DNA of 6,644 nucleotides from Deltaproteobacteria bacterium (lineage in GTDB: Bacteria; Desulfobacterota; Binatia; UBA9968; CAXXLF01). Below are positions 1 to 4,601 of the stretch, piece by piece; position 1 is the first letter of the stretch; every line of letters starts with the position of its first letter. The notes beneath the pieces are model-generated. The model did no database searches and had not been told where the DNA came from. It saw only the letters and a list, made by a program, of their open reading frames with translations. The stretch is taken from positions 1-6,644 of the forward strand of contig JACZXR010000142.1 of the NCBI GenBank assembly GCA_022571535.1, read 5' to 3'. Made by a program: the position numbers and the translations under genes.

Positions 1-1039
1 CGCCGCGCCCAGCCATAAAATCCCACAGGGCCGCTGGAGCAAGATCTGTGTTGGTGCTCACTGCCGAATATTCGAAGTGTCCATTATCGGGATCGAACAG
101 ATCCAGTTGGTAATTCTTACGACTCTCATGGGGCACCGGTTTTCGATAGATCACCACACGCAGGGTTCGGTTCCATGCAGGAACGTCCAAAGACTGCTCA
201 AAGAAGCCCATAGCGCCTTTGAACGGATGCCACTGCTGCTGTGCCCGGATCAGGGGAACCAACCCCAGCCATCTGAAGAAGGGAACCTTGATGGCATAAA
301 GCGTCCTTTTCGCCTCCAAAAGATCGAAAATCGGCTTCTGGAAAAAGGCACCGTCCATGCGAAATTCCAAAACAACTTGCCGACCCACACGCCCTCTCAC
401 ATCTTCGATCAACTCTCGGAGAAACGGCACCGCACCTTTAGAATCATGCACGTTGCCCGGTCGGTTCTTGGCTCTGAGAATGTGACCTGTCTGCGCCAAA
501 TGAGCCAAAAGAGCATAATACGAACGATGTTTTCGATGATGCGGATTGAATCCCCGAAACGCCCAAGCCACTTTTGCCCCTGTGGTGATCACCGTACCAT
601 CCACATCAAGTGTCAGTCGCCTCAGCCCTTCTCTTTCTATGGCTTCACACACAATTTCACTATTCAACTCCACCAGAGCCTGCAGCGATTTCAGCGTAAA
701 ACGCTTCAACCAACGAGCCATGGTTGTTTCCCGAGGCAATCGAGACAAGCCGCAAAACCGCTTCACTAGTGGGTCTGCGCTCACATAGCCCAAATGTTCC
801 AATCGCCGACCTCCTACCAGAAGCAGTGCCAAGATCACCAAAATCATGTCCACAGCTCGTTAGTCGCCTCCCAACTGATATTGACGAAACGCTGACTGGA
901 CGCGGCGATGCAGACCTATCAGACGAAAGTAACGCCGGATCAATTCTAGGCCTCCATAGGCAGTGATGTCTTGAGGAGTAAATTCTATCCTGAAAAAACT
1001 CTTGCATGAATCGATAAATTGGGTTCTACTAAATCTCAC
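1..1039 (-). pseudogene. IS1380-family transposase, interrupted by a stop codon; 3' end outside window
   Basis: DDE transposase of an insertion sequence. The minus-strand frame starts at GTG 1037-1039, 9 bases after a perfect AGGAGG (1049-1054), and is open to the window edge (346 codons) except for one TAA at 860-862 (codon 60). Before the stop it reads YGGLELIRRYFRLIGLHRRV and LGGD; after it, RAVDMILVILALLLVGGRRL and later LPRETTMARWLKRF. This matches the helical N-terminal part of IS1380-type transposases on both sides, so the stop looks like a point mutation of a tyrosine codon (TAT or TAC). Catalytic-region motifs are LDVDGTVITTG (Asp codons about 599-607), RPGNVHDSKGAVPFL, and RMDGAFF (Asp codon 353-355). 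The final part, expected to carry the last acidic residue and the right inverted repeat, is cut off. Reinitiation at GTG 851-853 or ATG 845-847 would drop the first 60 residues. Family assignment rests on motif recognition only. Confidence 0.85.
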
Positions 1040-1048
1040 TTGGAGTGA

Positions 1049-1054
1049 CCTCCT
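1049..1054 (-). promoter_or_regulatory. Shine-Dalgarno site of the transposase
   Basis: AGGAGG on the minus strand, 9 bases before GTG 1037-1039. It decides the start: the frame stays open further upstream, but no other candidate start has such a site. Confidence 0.7.
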
Positions 1055-1060
1055 GCGGCG

Positions 1061-1330
1061 ATGGTTTTTGGTTGTCCAACCTTCCGATGTTGGAGGTGCG
1101 GCCAGGTGAGAGCGGGACGGGAATTTCGCAACCCAACCATAAACACGTGCAATGTCTGCCGCGAAAAGCAGACAAGGGCAGTTTTGAAATTCAGAAAAAA
1201 CCGTAAAGTGAAGAGGAGCGAGTTCAACGTCGGAGAAAAGGTAGGAAAAAGAATTGAATTAAAAGTCAGGAAGCGCGGCTCGTTTTCTTTTGCAGTTTCC
1301 ACTGCCGTCAAAAGTCCGGCAAAATCATGA
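1061..1330 (+). CDS. Doubtful small zinc-ribbon-like protein, divergent from the transposase
   Basis: An open frame of 89 codons, the only plus-strand frame with a protein-like feature. Residues 10-33 carry two CxxC pairs (CWRC at 10-13 and CNVC at 30-33) spaced like a small zinc ribbon, followed by a very basic tail (KFRKNRKVKR and similar). Against it: the ATG has no good ribosome-binding site (a GGAG lies 15 bases upstream), an in-frame stop at 1046-1048 leaves no room for a longer start, and the frame begins 22 bases from the transposase start, where the IS promoter and terminal repeat should lie. It may be the 3' part of a host gene cut by the IS, a passenger in the IS, or chance. No function is assigned. 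Confidence 0.22.
   Translation: MVFGCPTFRCWRCGQVRAGREFRNPTINTCNVCREKQTRAVLKFRKNRKVKRSEFNVGEKVGKRIELKVRKRGSFSFAVSTAVKSPAKS
1153..1174. repeat. Perfect 7-bp inverted repeat upstream of the transposase
   Basis: TGTCTGC (1153-1159) and GCAGACA (1168-1174) are separated by 8 bases. It lies about 115 bases upstream of the transposase start, where a regulatory hairpin or the sub-terminal part of the IS end could be. There is no T-run on either side, so it is not a terminator. Its role is unknown. Confidence 0.35.
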
Positions 1331-1356
1331 TGACCGCTGGTTACACAATCAGCACC

Positions 1357-2025
1357 CTATCTGGGTATGAGGTGTCGTTCCAGACCAGGCGTTTTGTGGA
1401 GCAAGTCAGCTTCCAGGAGTTCTTTTTTTAAATCATCTCTTTTGCGCTCTTCAGCTTCTGGACATAAACTCCTGGCCTGGCGTAGTTGTAGTTCTGTAGG
1501 ATAGAGGGTAGAGGTGATACCTTTTTTCTGCTTGGTTTCGTATTGTTGTATCCAGTAAGAGCAATCCCATCCCAGTCGTTTCCAAAGAATTATTCCAAGC
1601 CGATCAGCTTCCAGTTCTTCCGCTGCAGAATTGTTGCGGTTTTTTGGATGGTTCAATAGGTCATGGGCAATCTCATGGGCTAAGATTCTTCGGAGACCAG
1701 GCAAAAATACTTGGCGGTTAAGATAAGCATTTCTTGCTGCCTTAATCTGGACATAAATAACATGACTGCCAGCTGCCGCTCCTATCCAATTGGGATTTTT
1801 GAATTGGGCAAGATAGAACCGATATTCACGGTTCTGATCTCTGTTGTCAGTCACCTCCAGTATCCGCCTTCCTTCCATTGTGACGAAAGACTGAATTTTG
1901 AGGTCATCAACTATAGAGATAATTTCTGGAGAATGTGATTGAAGAGAAGCTCCTCTGCGTTGAGGCTGAGGGGCACACGCAATCAAAAAGAACCCTAAAA
2001 CTGCTAAAGTGCCAAGGTGATGCAT
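1357..2025 (-). CDS. Lipoprotein with M48-type zinc metalloprotease motif
   Basis: Predicted cell-envelope zinc protease, 222 residues. Residues 1-17 form a lipoprotein signal with lipobox L14-I15-A16-C17. Residue 18 is Ala, not Asp, which in enterobacterial rules favours the outer membrane. The catalytic motif HEIAH is at 117-121 (zinc ligands H117 and H121, catalytic E118), and EELEAD at 136-141 fits the third ligand (E137) and conserved Asp of M48 proteases such as the BepA/LoiP-like group. There are no membrane spans after the signal and no TPR repeats are evident. The C-terminal 40 residues are charged and probably helical. Family members trim or quality-control outer-membrane and secreted proteins; the substrate here is unknown. 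ATG 2023-2025 is the only possible start, because an in-frame TAG lies just upstream. The ribosome-binding site is weak, and the n-region of the signal has histidines (MHHLG) instead of the usual Lys/Arg. The gene follows a decayed PEP-CTERM tail by 57 bases. Confidence 0.8.
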   Translation of the reverse strand: MHHLGTLAVLGFFLIACAPQPQRRGASLQSHSPEIISIVDDLKIQSFVTMEGRRILEVTDNRDQNREYRFYLAQFKNPNWIGAAAGSHVIYVQIKAARNAYLNRQVFLPGLRRILAHEIAHDLLNHPKNRNNSAAEELEADRLGIILWKRLGWDCSYWIQQYETKQKKGITSTLYPTELQLRQARSLCPEAEERKRDDLKKELLEADLLHKTPGLERHLIPR

Positions 2026-2082
2026 CGACTATTCGGTTCCAATTTTTCCGTACGGCATTTTCCCGCCACACATTCAGAACTG

Positions 2083-2166
2083 TCAGGTAGCCTTCCTGCG
2101 TCGTCTGAGAAAGCCTAAACCTGTCAATCCGGAGCAATGGAGGAGCATGGTTGAATGTTCGAGGGT
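2083..2166 (-). pseudogene. Decayed PEP-CTERM sorting tail, copy B
   Basis: The minus-strand frame from 2160 down to TGA 2083-2085 reads EHSTMLLHCSGLTGLGFL followed by RRRRKAT. This is the layout of a PEP-CTERM signal: a PEP-type motif, a hydrophobic stretch and an arginine-rich end, at the very C-terminus of an exosortase-processed protein. The frame is closed upstream. Comparison with the usual motif suggests two extra bases between CCC (2163-2165) and GAA (2158-2160) plus CCT changed to CAT. Removing the two bases would join VNGAP to the tail. In that upstream frame only about 17 codons are open before a TAA, so the body of the protein is missing or unrecognisable. What is seen is the tail; that it once belonged to a surface protein is inferred from the family. 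Confidence 0.6.
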
Positions 2167-2196
2167 GCTCCATTCACCTCCGAGCCACAGTATTTA

Positions 2197-2212
2197 TGCA
2201 TACCATGTACCA
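2197..2212 (-). promoter_or_regulatory. Possible sigma-54 promoter
   Basis: The minus strand reads TGGTACATGGTATGCA. GG and GC are separated by exactly 10 bases, as required for -24/-12 elements, with 5 of 7 and 4 of 5 matches to TGGCACG and TTGCA. It lies about 170 bases before the M48 lipoprotein gene. Some PEP-CTERM systems are controlled by RpoN, which would fit. The site also falls inside a possible decayed coding frame, so chance is a real alternative. Confidence 0.25.
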
Positions 2213-2249
2213 AATGGTGAAGTTGTTATCTTTCAATGACTTACCCGCT

Positions 2250-2293
2250 GGCGCTGATTACAGATTAGGCATAATCGCCTGAAGTGTTCAGGC
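2250..2293. repeat. Cluster of overlapping hairpins
   Basis: GCCTGAA (2277-2283) pairs perfectly with TTCAGGC (2287-2293) over a 3-base loop. Immediately before it, GATTA (2263-2267) pairs with TAATC (2272-2276). A longer alternative pairs GGCG and ATTA (2250 onward) with TAATCGCC ending at 2279, using a 3-base bulge. The structures exclude each other in part. No T-run follows. It may be an RNA element or a repeat family; nothing else identifies it. Confidence 0.4.
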
Positions 2294-2594
2294 ATAGCTG
2301 CCCGAAGAATGGAGTCGGTAGAGAACCCTGACGATTTTACGGATTACTTAACAGATTCTGGGAGAGAGACGGGACAATAAGCGCAGAAATATTGGGGCAA
2401 CAACTACGATTCACAAAGCGGTCTACACTACAACCGCAATCCCAAATGCAGTCAACACCATAACTGCCACAAAAAAGTAAATGTACTTGATTATTAGTAT
2501 ACCCAGCGGCCTGCCGCAGGCACATTACCGATGGGGTTTCCCACGTGGAGTCGTCTTTTTGGGGGATTTAACTAGATGTTGAGGGCCTGGATGG

Positions 2595-2632
2595 GAAGAG
2601 AAAAAGGGCCGAGAGATGCAACCTCTCAGCCC
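2595..2632 (-). terminator. Rho-independent terminator after the 63-residue HTH gene
   Basis: Minus-strand stem GGGCTGAGAG (2623-2632) with CTCTCGGCCC (2606-2615), 10 pairs with one T-G wobble and a 7-base loop, followed by TTTTTCTCTT (2596-2605). On the plus strand the wobble becomes a C-A mismatch and there is no T-run, so it works for minus-strand transcripts. It lies 54 bases after the stop of the HTH gene. Confidence 0.85.
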
Positions 2633-2686
2633 CCGCAAGGATAATGGGGGTAAGCAAATATGAACCGCTCAAACAAAAGGCTTGCT

Positions 2687-2878
2687 TCAGTGTAGCCCTT
2701 CCTTTTGGGTATTTGAGTTCTTACTCAGCCAAGCCTCAATCATCTTTCTCTGAAACCGCCATTGGTTGCCTACCTTGAAGGCCGGAAGTCTCCTCTGAGC
2801 TAACAAACGGTAGATGGTATTCCGGCCGACATGGAGGTAATCTGCGACTTCTTCAATGGTTAACAAGTTTTCCGGCAT
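2687..2878 (-). CDS. Excisionase-family helix-turn-helix DNA-binding protein
   Basis: A 63-residue protein consisting almost wholly of a MerR-like winged helix-turn-helix of the excisionase/HTH_17 type. The core is LLTIEEVADYLHVGRNTIYR (5-24), then the wing LPAFKVGNQWRF (31-42) with the conserved Gly37, Trp40 and Arg41, and a last helix ending in AWLSKN. Such proteins bind DNA as small architectural or regulatory factors. The name does not imply a phage, and no integrase is near. The start is ATG 2876-2878, with an in-frame TAA five codons upstream; the preceding GACGGGA is a poor ribosome-binding site. It is a relative of the protein at 4234-4437, with the same domain and layout but clearly diverged. 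It lies between two minus-strand terminators, only 32 bases after the upstream one, so it depends on read-through or on a promoter inside or overlapping that terminator. Targets are unknown. Confidence 0.8.
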   Translation of the reverse strand: MPENLLTIEEVADYLHVGRNTIYRLLAQRRLPAFKVGNQWRFQRKMIEAWLSKNSNTQKEGLH

Positions 2879-2910
2879 TTCCCGTCTTTCTTATCTGTTG
2901 GATACCTTCC

Positions 2911-2949
2911 TAAAAACCAAAACAGCGGCCCGATGTGGACCGCCGTTTT
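2911..2949 (-). terminator. Strong Rho-independent terminator ending the small-gene cluster
   Basis: Minus-strand stem AAAACGGCGGTCC (2937-2949) with GGGCCGCTGTTTT (2919-2931), 13 pairs including two G-T wobbles, loop of 5 (2932-2936), then GGTTTTTA (2911-2918). It lies 23 bases after the stop of the 46-residue membrane peptide and 32 bases before the HTH gene start. The wobble positions become mismatches on the plus strand, so the direction is minus. It could also act as an attenuator for the HTH gene. Confidence 0.88.
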
Positions 2950-2972
2950 AAACTTCTAGGACTCTGGCTGGT

Positions 2973-3113
2973 CTAAGAGAATATCATGGGAATAAGAAGA
3001 TAGGTTGCAGAGAACACCACCAGGGTGCATATTGCACCAAGCATCAACGTTTTTATTATAAGCCAATCAACCATCTCGACTGAGTGGTTACTATACTGTC
3101 TGACTTTATACAT
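2973..3113 (-). CDS. Small single-span membrane peptide
   Basis: A 46-residue frame from ATG 3111-3113 to TAG 2973-2975. The first 15 residues are polar (MYKVRQYSNHSVEMV), then a hydrophobic segment from about residue 18 to the end (WLIIKTLMLGAICTLVVF and on to LLIPMIFS) with one Lys near its start. This would give an N-in or N-out single-pass peptide. An internal ATG (codon 14) would give 33 residues. AGGAGA lies 13 bases before the first ATG, farther than ideal. The start overlaps the stop of the frameshifted PEP-CTERM tail (ATGTATAA), and a strong terminator follows, so it is probably the last gene of the transcript. No family is recognised. It is too short for a firm coding call, but the context supports it. 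Confidence 0.45.
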   Translation of the reverse strand: MYKVRQYSNHSVEMVDWLIIKTLMLGAICTLVVFSATYLLIPMIFS

Positions 3114-3194
3114 TCCGTTTCCAGCGTCTCCTGAAGAAGCCTACCCTGCCAGGCAAGAGGCGAGTAGCAGCATGGTGGAGGGATCTGGAATCGC
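3106..3194 (-). pseudogene. Decayed PEP-CTERM sorting tail with one-base frameshift, copy A
   Basis: The minus strand from 3191 reads IPDPSTMLLLASCLAG and then meets TAG 3141-3143. One frame over, from 3144, it continues VGFFRRRWKRNV to TAA 3106-3108. The two halves join exactly into a PEP-CTERM signal (PEP-type motif, hydrophobic segment, basic end). The shift lies at a run of three G (3144-3146), where a fourth G would restore the frame. Upstream the frame gives only ADLCRSSVNMNPESA before a TAG that overlaps the end of the coiled-coil gene, so no signal peptide or protein body is present. In intact proteins this tail is recognised and removed by an exosortase. Here only the tail is seen. 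A sequencing error could explain the shift but not the missing body. Confidence 0.68.
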
Positions 3195-3231
3195 ACTTTC
3201 CGGATTCATATTCACCGAGCTTCTGCACAGA

Positions 3232-3699
3232 TCAGCCTATCAGTAGGGGTCTGAGGTTGGTAAGCTGGCGACTATTAAATCCTGCATTGTCGCCATCCCT
3301 TACTTGTCTACCATTTGAGTGACCAACAGTCGAAACGGAAAGTGCCAGGTCAAGCTGGTCTGGCGACTCGCGTTTGTTAAATGAACCGACCGTCTCGCTG
3401 ACATCTTTCAGGACCTCTCGCACTACAGCCTGGAATTCTTCCATTTCTCTCAAATGCTCATCCGATTCAGTTATCAAAGCAGAGTATTCCTCTTTGAGGG
3501 ACTCTATTTTACCTCGCAATTGCTCTTGCTCAGCCCGTAACTCCTCAACTTCAGCTACAAGCCTAGGGACATCGTTCTCTATCAAGTTCAGCGTGACAGC
3601 CCAATATCTCTTTCCGGAGAATCTTTGATTGGCATGAGTCATATCCCAGCAGTCTCTTGCAGCTCGTTCTTTGATCTCATGGAATTCTTTCTCGTCCAC
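3232..3699 (-). CDS. Coiled-coil protein of unknown function
   Basis: A 155-residue soluble protein. GTG 3697-3699 is set by a full-length Shine-Dalgarno sequence. Residues 1-35 are charged and carry a conserved-looking stretch (CWDMTHANQRFSGKRYW). Residues about 41-105 are a coiled coil rich in Glu, Leu and Gln (for example VAEVEELRAEQEQLRGKIES). Residues 106-155 are polar and probably disordered. There is no signal peptide or membrane span. It follows the response regulator by 46 bases on the same strand and is likely cotranscribed, so it could be a partner or scaffold for it; that is inference. The last residues (LRPLLIG) run into the region of the decayed PEP-CTERM tail, so the natural C-terminus may have been altered. 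No family is recognised. Confidence 0.7.
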   Translation of the reverse strand: MDEKEFHEIKERAARDCWDMTHANQRFSGKRYWAVTLNLIENDVPRLVAEVEELRAEQEQLRGKIESLKEEYSALITESDEHLREMEEFQAVVREVLKDVSETVGSFNKRESPDQLDLALSVSTVGHSNGRQVRDGDNAGFNSRQLTNLRPLLIG

Positions 3700-3702
3700 A
3701 GT

Positions 3703-3712
3703 TCACCTCCTT
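3703..3712 (-). promoter_or_regulatory. Full-length Shine-Dalgarno site of the coiled-coil gene
   Basis: AAGGAGGTGA on the minus strand, three bases before GTG 3697-3699 when measured from its last base and six from GGAGG. It matches the whole anti-Shine-Dalgarno core and fixes the GTG start. It suggests high translation compared with the neighbours. Confidence 0.8.
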
Positions 3713-3745
3713 AATTGCCCGGCTCGCCCGAAGCTCCTAAACGCT

Positions 3746-4162
3746 TCACCTGAGATCCTCCTCGACTCTCCGTTTCTGGATCGCTCGATCAATGCTAGAG
3801 GTTACCAGATCCATCTCCCCAAACGGCTTCATCAAAAAGTCGAAGGCGCCCAGCCTTACGGCCGTGGCCGCGATTTCTAACGAGGCGAAAGCGGTCATGA
3901 CGATCACCTTGGTATCGGGCCTTGTGCGCTCGATCCATTCGGTGAGACCCAACCCGTCCATTCCAGGCATCCTGATGTCAGTGAGGACAACGTCAAAATT
4001 GGCTTGCCCCATCTCCTCCATGGCCTGGGCGCTATCTGCGGCCGCCACCACCTCATGCCCTCTGTCGCTGATCTCCCGAGCCAGCAGAAGTCTCACATCG
4101 GCCTCGTCATCCACAACCAGGATGCGGGCTTGGTGTGTCCTATCCAATGTACTTTTGCTCAT
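3746..4162 (-). CDS. Single-domain response regulator (CheY-like receiver)
   Basis: A 138-residue receiver domain without an output domain. The acidic pocket is D18-D19 (ILVVDDE), the phosphorylation site is D62 in VVLTDIRMPGMDG, the switch Thr is T90 in VIVMTAF, and the conserved Lys is K112 in FLMKPF; all key residues are present. Sequence and the C-terminal RAIQKRRVEEDLR resemble receivers of NtrC-type regulators and of sensor hybrids, but the protein ends there. It would take a phosphoryl group from a histidine kinase, which is not in the window, and act through a partner protein. Start ATG 4160-4162 has a G-rich upstream stretch (GGGGGT) at about 10 bases. It lies 71 bases after the HTH gene and 46 before the coiled-coil gene, in one direction. 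A copy of a 23-base repeat sits 31 bases upstream of its start. Confidence 0.92.
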   Translation of the reverse strand: MSKSTLDRTHQARILVVDDEADVRLLLAREISDRGHEVVAAADSAQAMEEMGQANFDVVLTDIRMPGMDGLGLTEWIERTRPDTKVIVMTAFASLEIAATAVRLGAFDFLMKPFGEMDLVTSSIDRAIQKRRVEEDLR

Positions 4163-4192
4163 CCTGCGCGTGACCCCCTATGGCCTCAGTTC

Positions 4193-4215
4193 TCTCAACA
4201 GGGGCAATCAGCAAT
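4193..4215. repeat. 23-base direct repeat, copy 1, upstream of the response regulator
   Basis: TCTCAACAGGGGCAATCAGC followed by AAT. It matches 4539-4561 in the same orientation at 21 of 23 bases. Weaker similarity continues on the side towards the response regulator (minus strand AACTGAGGCCATAGG against AACTGGCATGG). It ends 30 bases before the start codon at 4162. A shared operator or a promoter duplication is likely. Confidence 0.7.
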
Positions 4216-4233
4216 TACCTACTAGGGCTCCTC

Positions 4234-4437
4234 TCACTTGTGTCCAGAAGAGTCTCCAAGTCTTGACTCAGGTCTCCGCTTTATGGAAACCAGATCCAGA
4301 ATCTCCTCTTTTCTGAAGCGCCAGATACGTCCGGTTCTATTCCCAGGAATAACTCCTTCCTCGGCGAGCTTATAGACTGTCCGGACGTGGATACGCAGAA
4401 TAACTGCGACCTCGGCTGGTGTTATTATGACTTCCAA
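4234..4437 (-). CDS. Excisionase-family helix-turn-helix DNA-binding protein, second paralogue
   Basis: A 67-residue protein of the MerR-like/HTH_17 excisionase type. The helix-turn-helix is at about 6-28 (ITPAEVAVILRIHVRTVYKL), the wing is IPGNRTGRIWRFRKEEI (30-46) with the conserved Gly36, Trp39 and Arg40, and a short polar tail follows. The start is TTG 4435-4437, since an in-frame TAA lies two codons upstream; AAGGAG (4446-4451) is 8 bases before it. It is the first of two such proteins in the cluster and precedes the response regulator in the same direction. It could act as the DNA-binding output that the receiver itself lacks, which is inference from position. Domain call is firm; targets are unknown. 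Confidence 0.82.
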   Translation of the reverse strand: MEVIITPAEVAVILRIHVRTVYKLAEEGVIPGNRTGRIWRFRKEEILDLVSIKRRPESRLGDSSGHK

Positions 4438-4538
4438 TCCTTACCGCTCCTTCCGGTGTCCTAGATTTCACCTAAGGTCGCTGGAATCCTGATTTTCTTT
4501 TTAATCGCCGACTCTTTTCTGACAGTCCATGCCAGTTG

Positions 4539-4561
4539 TCTCAACAGGGGTAATCGGCAAT
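4539..4561. repeat. 23-base direct repeat, copy 2, upstream of the HTH gene
   Basis: TCTCAACAGGGGTAATCGGC followed by AAT, differing from 4193-4215 at two positions. It lies between the 80-residue helical gene and the HTH gene, about 100 bases before the TTG start at 4437. The spacing to the gene differs from copy 1 (about 30 bases), so it is not a simple ribosome-binding feature. The rest of the 4438-4601 gap shows no gene and no clear terminator. Confidence 0.7.
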
Positions 4562-4601
4562 CAAACCAAATAGCCTCTAGCTGCTGACTGCCAAACCGGG
4601 A

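Larger units (their letters stand above)
2174..2594. other. 420-base stretch without an intact gene
   Basis: No convincing gene on either strand. It holds the hairpin cluster (2250-2293), the possible sigma-54 site (2197-2212), a small palindrome GCCTG-CCG-CAGGC (2509-2521), and a minus-strand hydrophobic frame ending at TAG 2423-2425 (YFFVAVMVLTAFGIAVVV) that has no ATG/GTG/TTG start with a ribosome-binding site at its front. A 62-codon minus frame at 2337-2525 is cysteine-rich but resembles nothing and has no ribosome-binding site. The region looks like debris of former genes. Confidence 0.5.

Noticed and set aside
77..769. 230-codon plus-strand frame
   Set aside because: Lies antisense to the transposase, whose frame has clear family motifs; the plus-strand translation resembles nothing.
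660..1007. 115-codon minus-strand frame starting MQEFFQDRIYSS
   Set aside because: It is the transposase DNA read in another frame; the transposase frame has a better start and recognisable motifs.
1907..2173. 88-codon minus-strand frame from ATG 2171-2173 with GGAGGTGA just before it
   Set aside because: Spacing of the Shine-Dalgarno to the ATG is only three bases, the frame overlaps the lipoprotein signal peptide by about 120 bases, and the DNA is better explained by the decayed PEP-CTERM tail in another frame.
2337..2525. 62-codon cysteine-rich minus-strand frame
   Set aside because: No ribosome-binding site, no family resemblance, irregular Cys spacing; the overlapping frame gives a more protein-like hydrophobic segment.
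3792..4316. 174-codon plus-strand frame
   Set aside because: Antisense shadow of the response regulator; serine/alanine-rich translation typical of a reversed coding sequence.
2687..4437. Prophage or integrative element based on two excisionase-type proteins
   Set aside because: No integrase, attachment-site repeat, tRNA or phage gene in the window; this HTH family is widely used outside phages.
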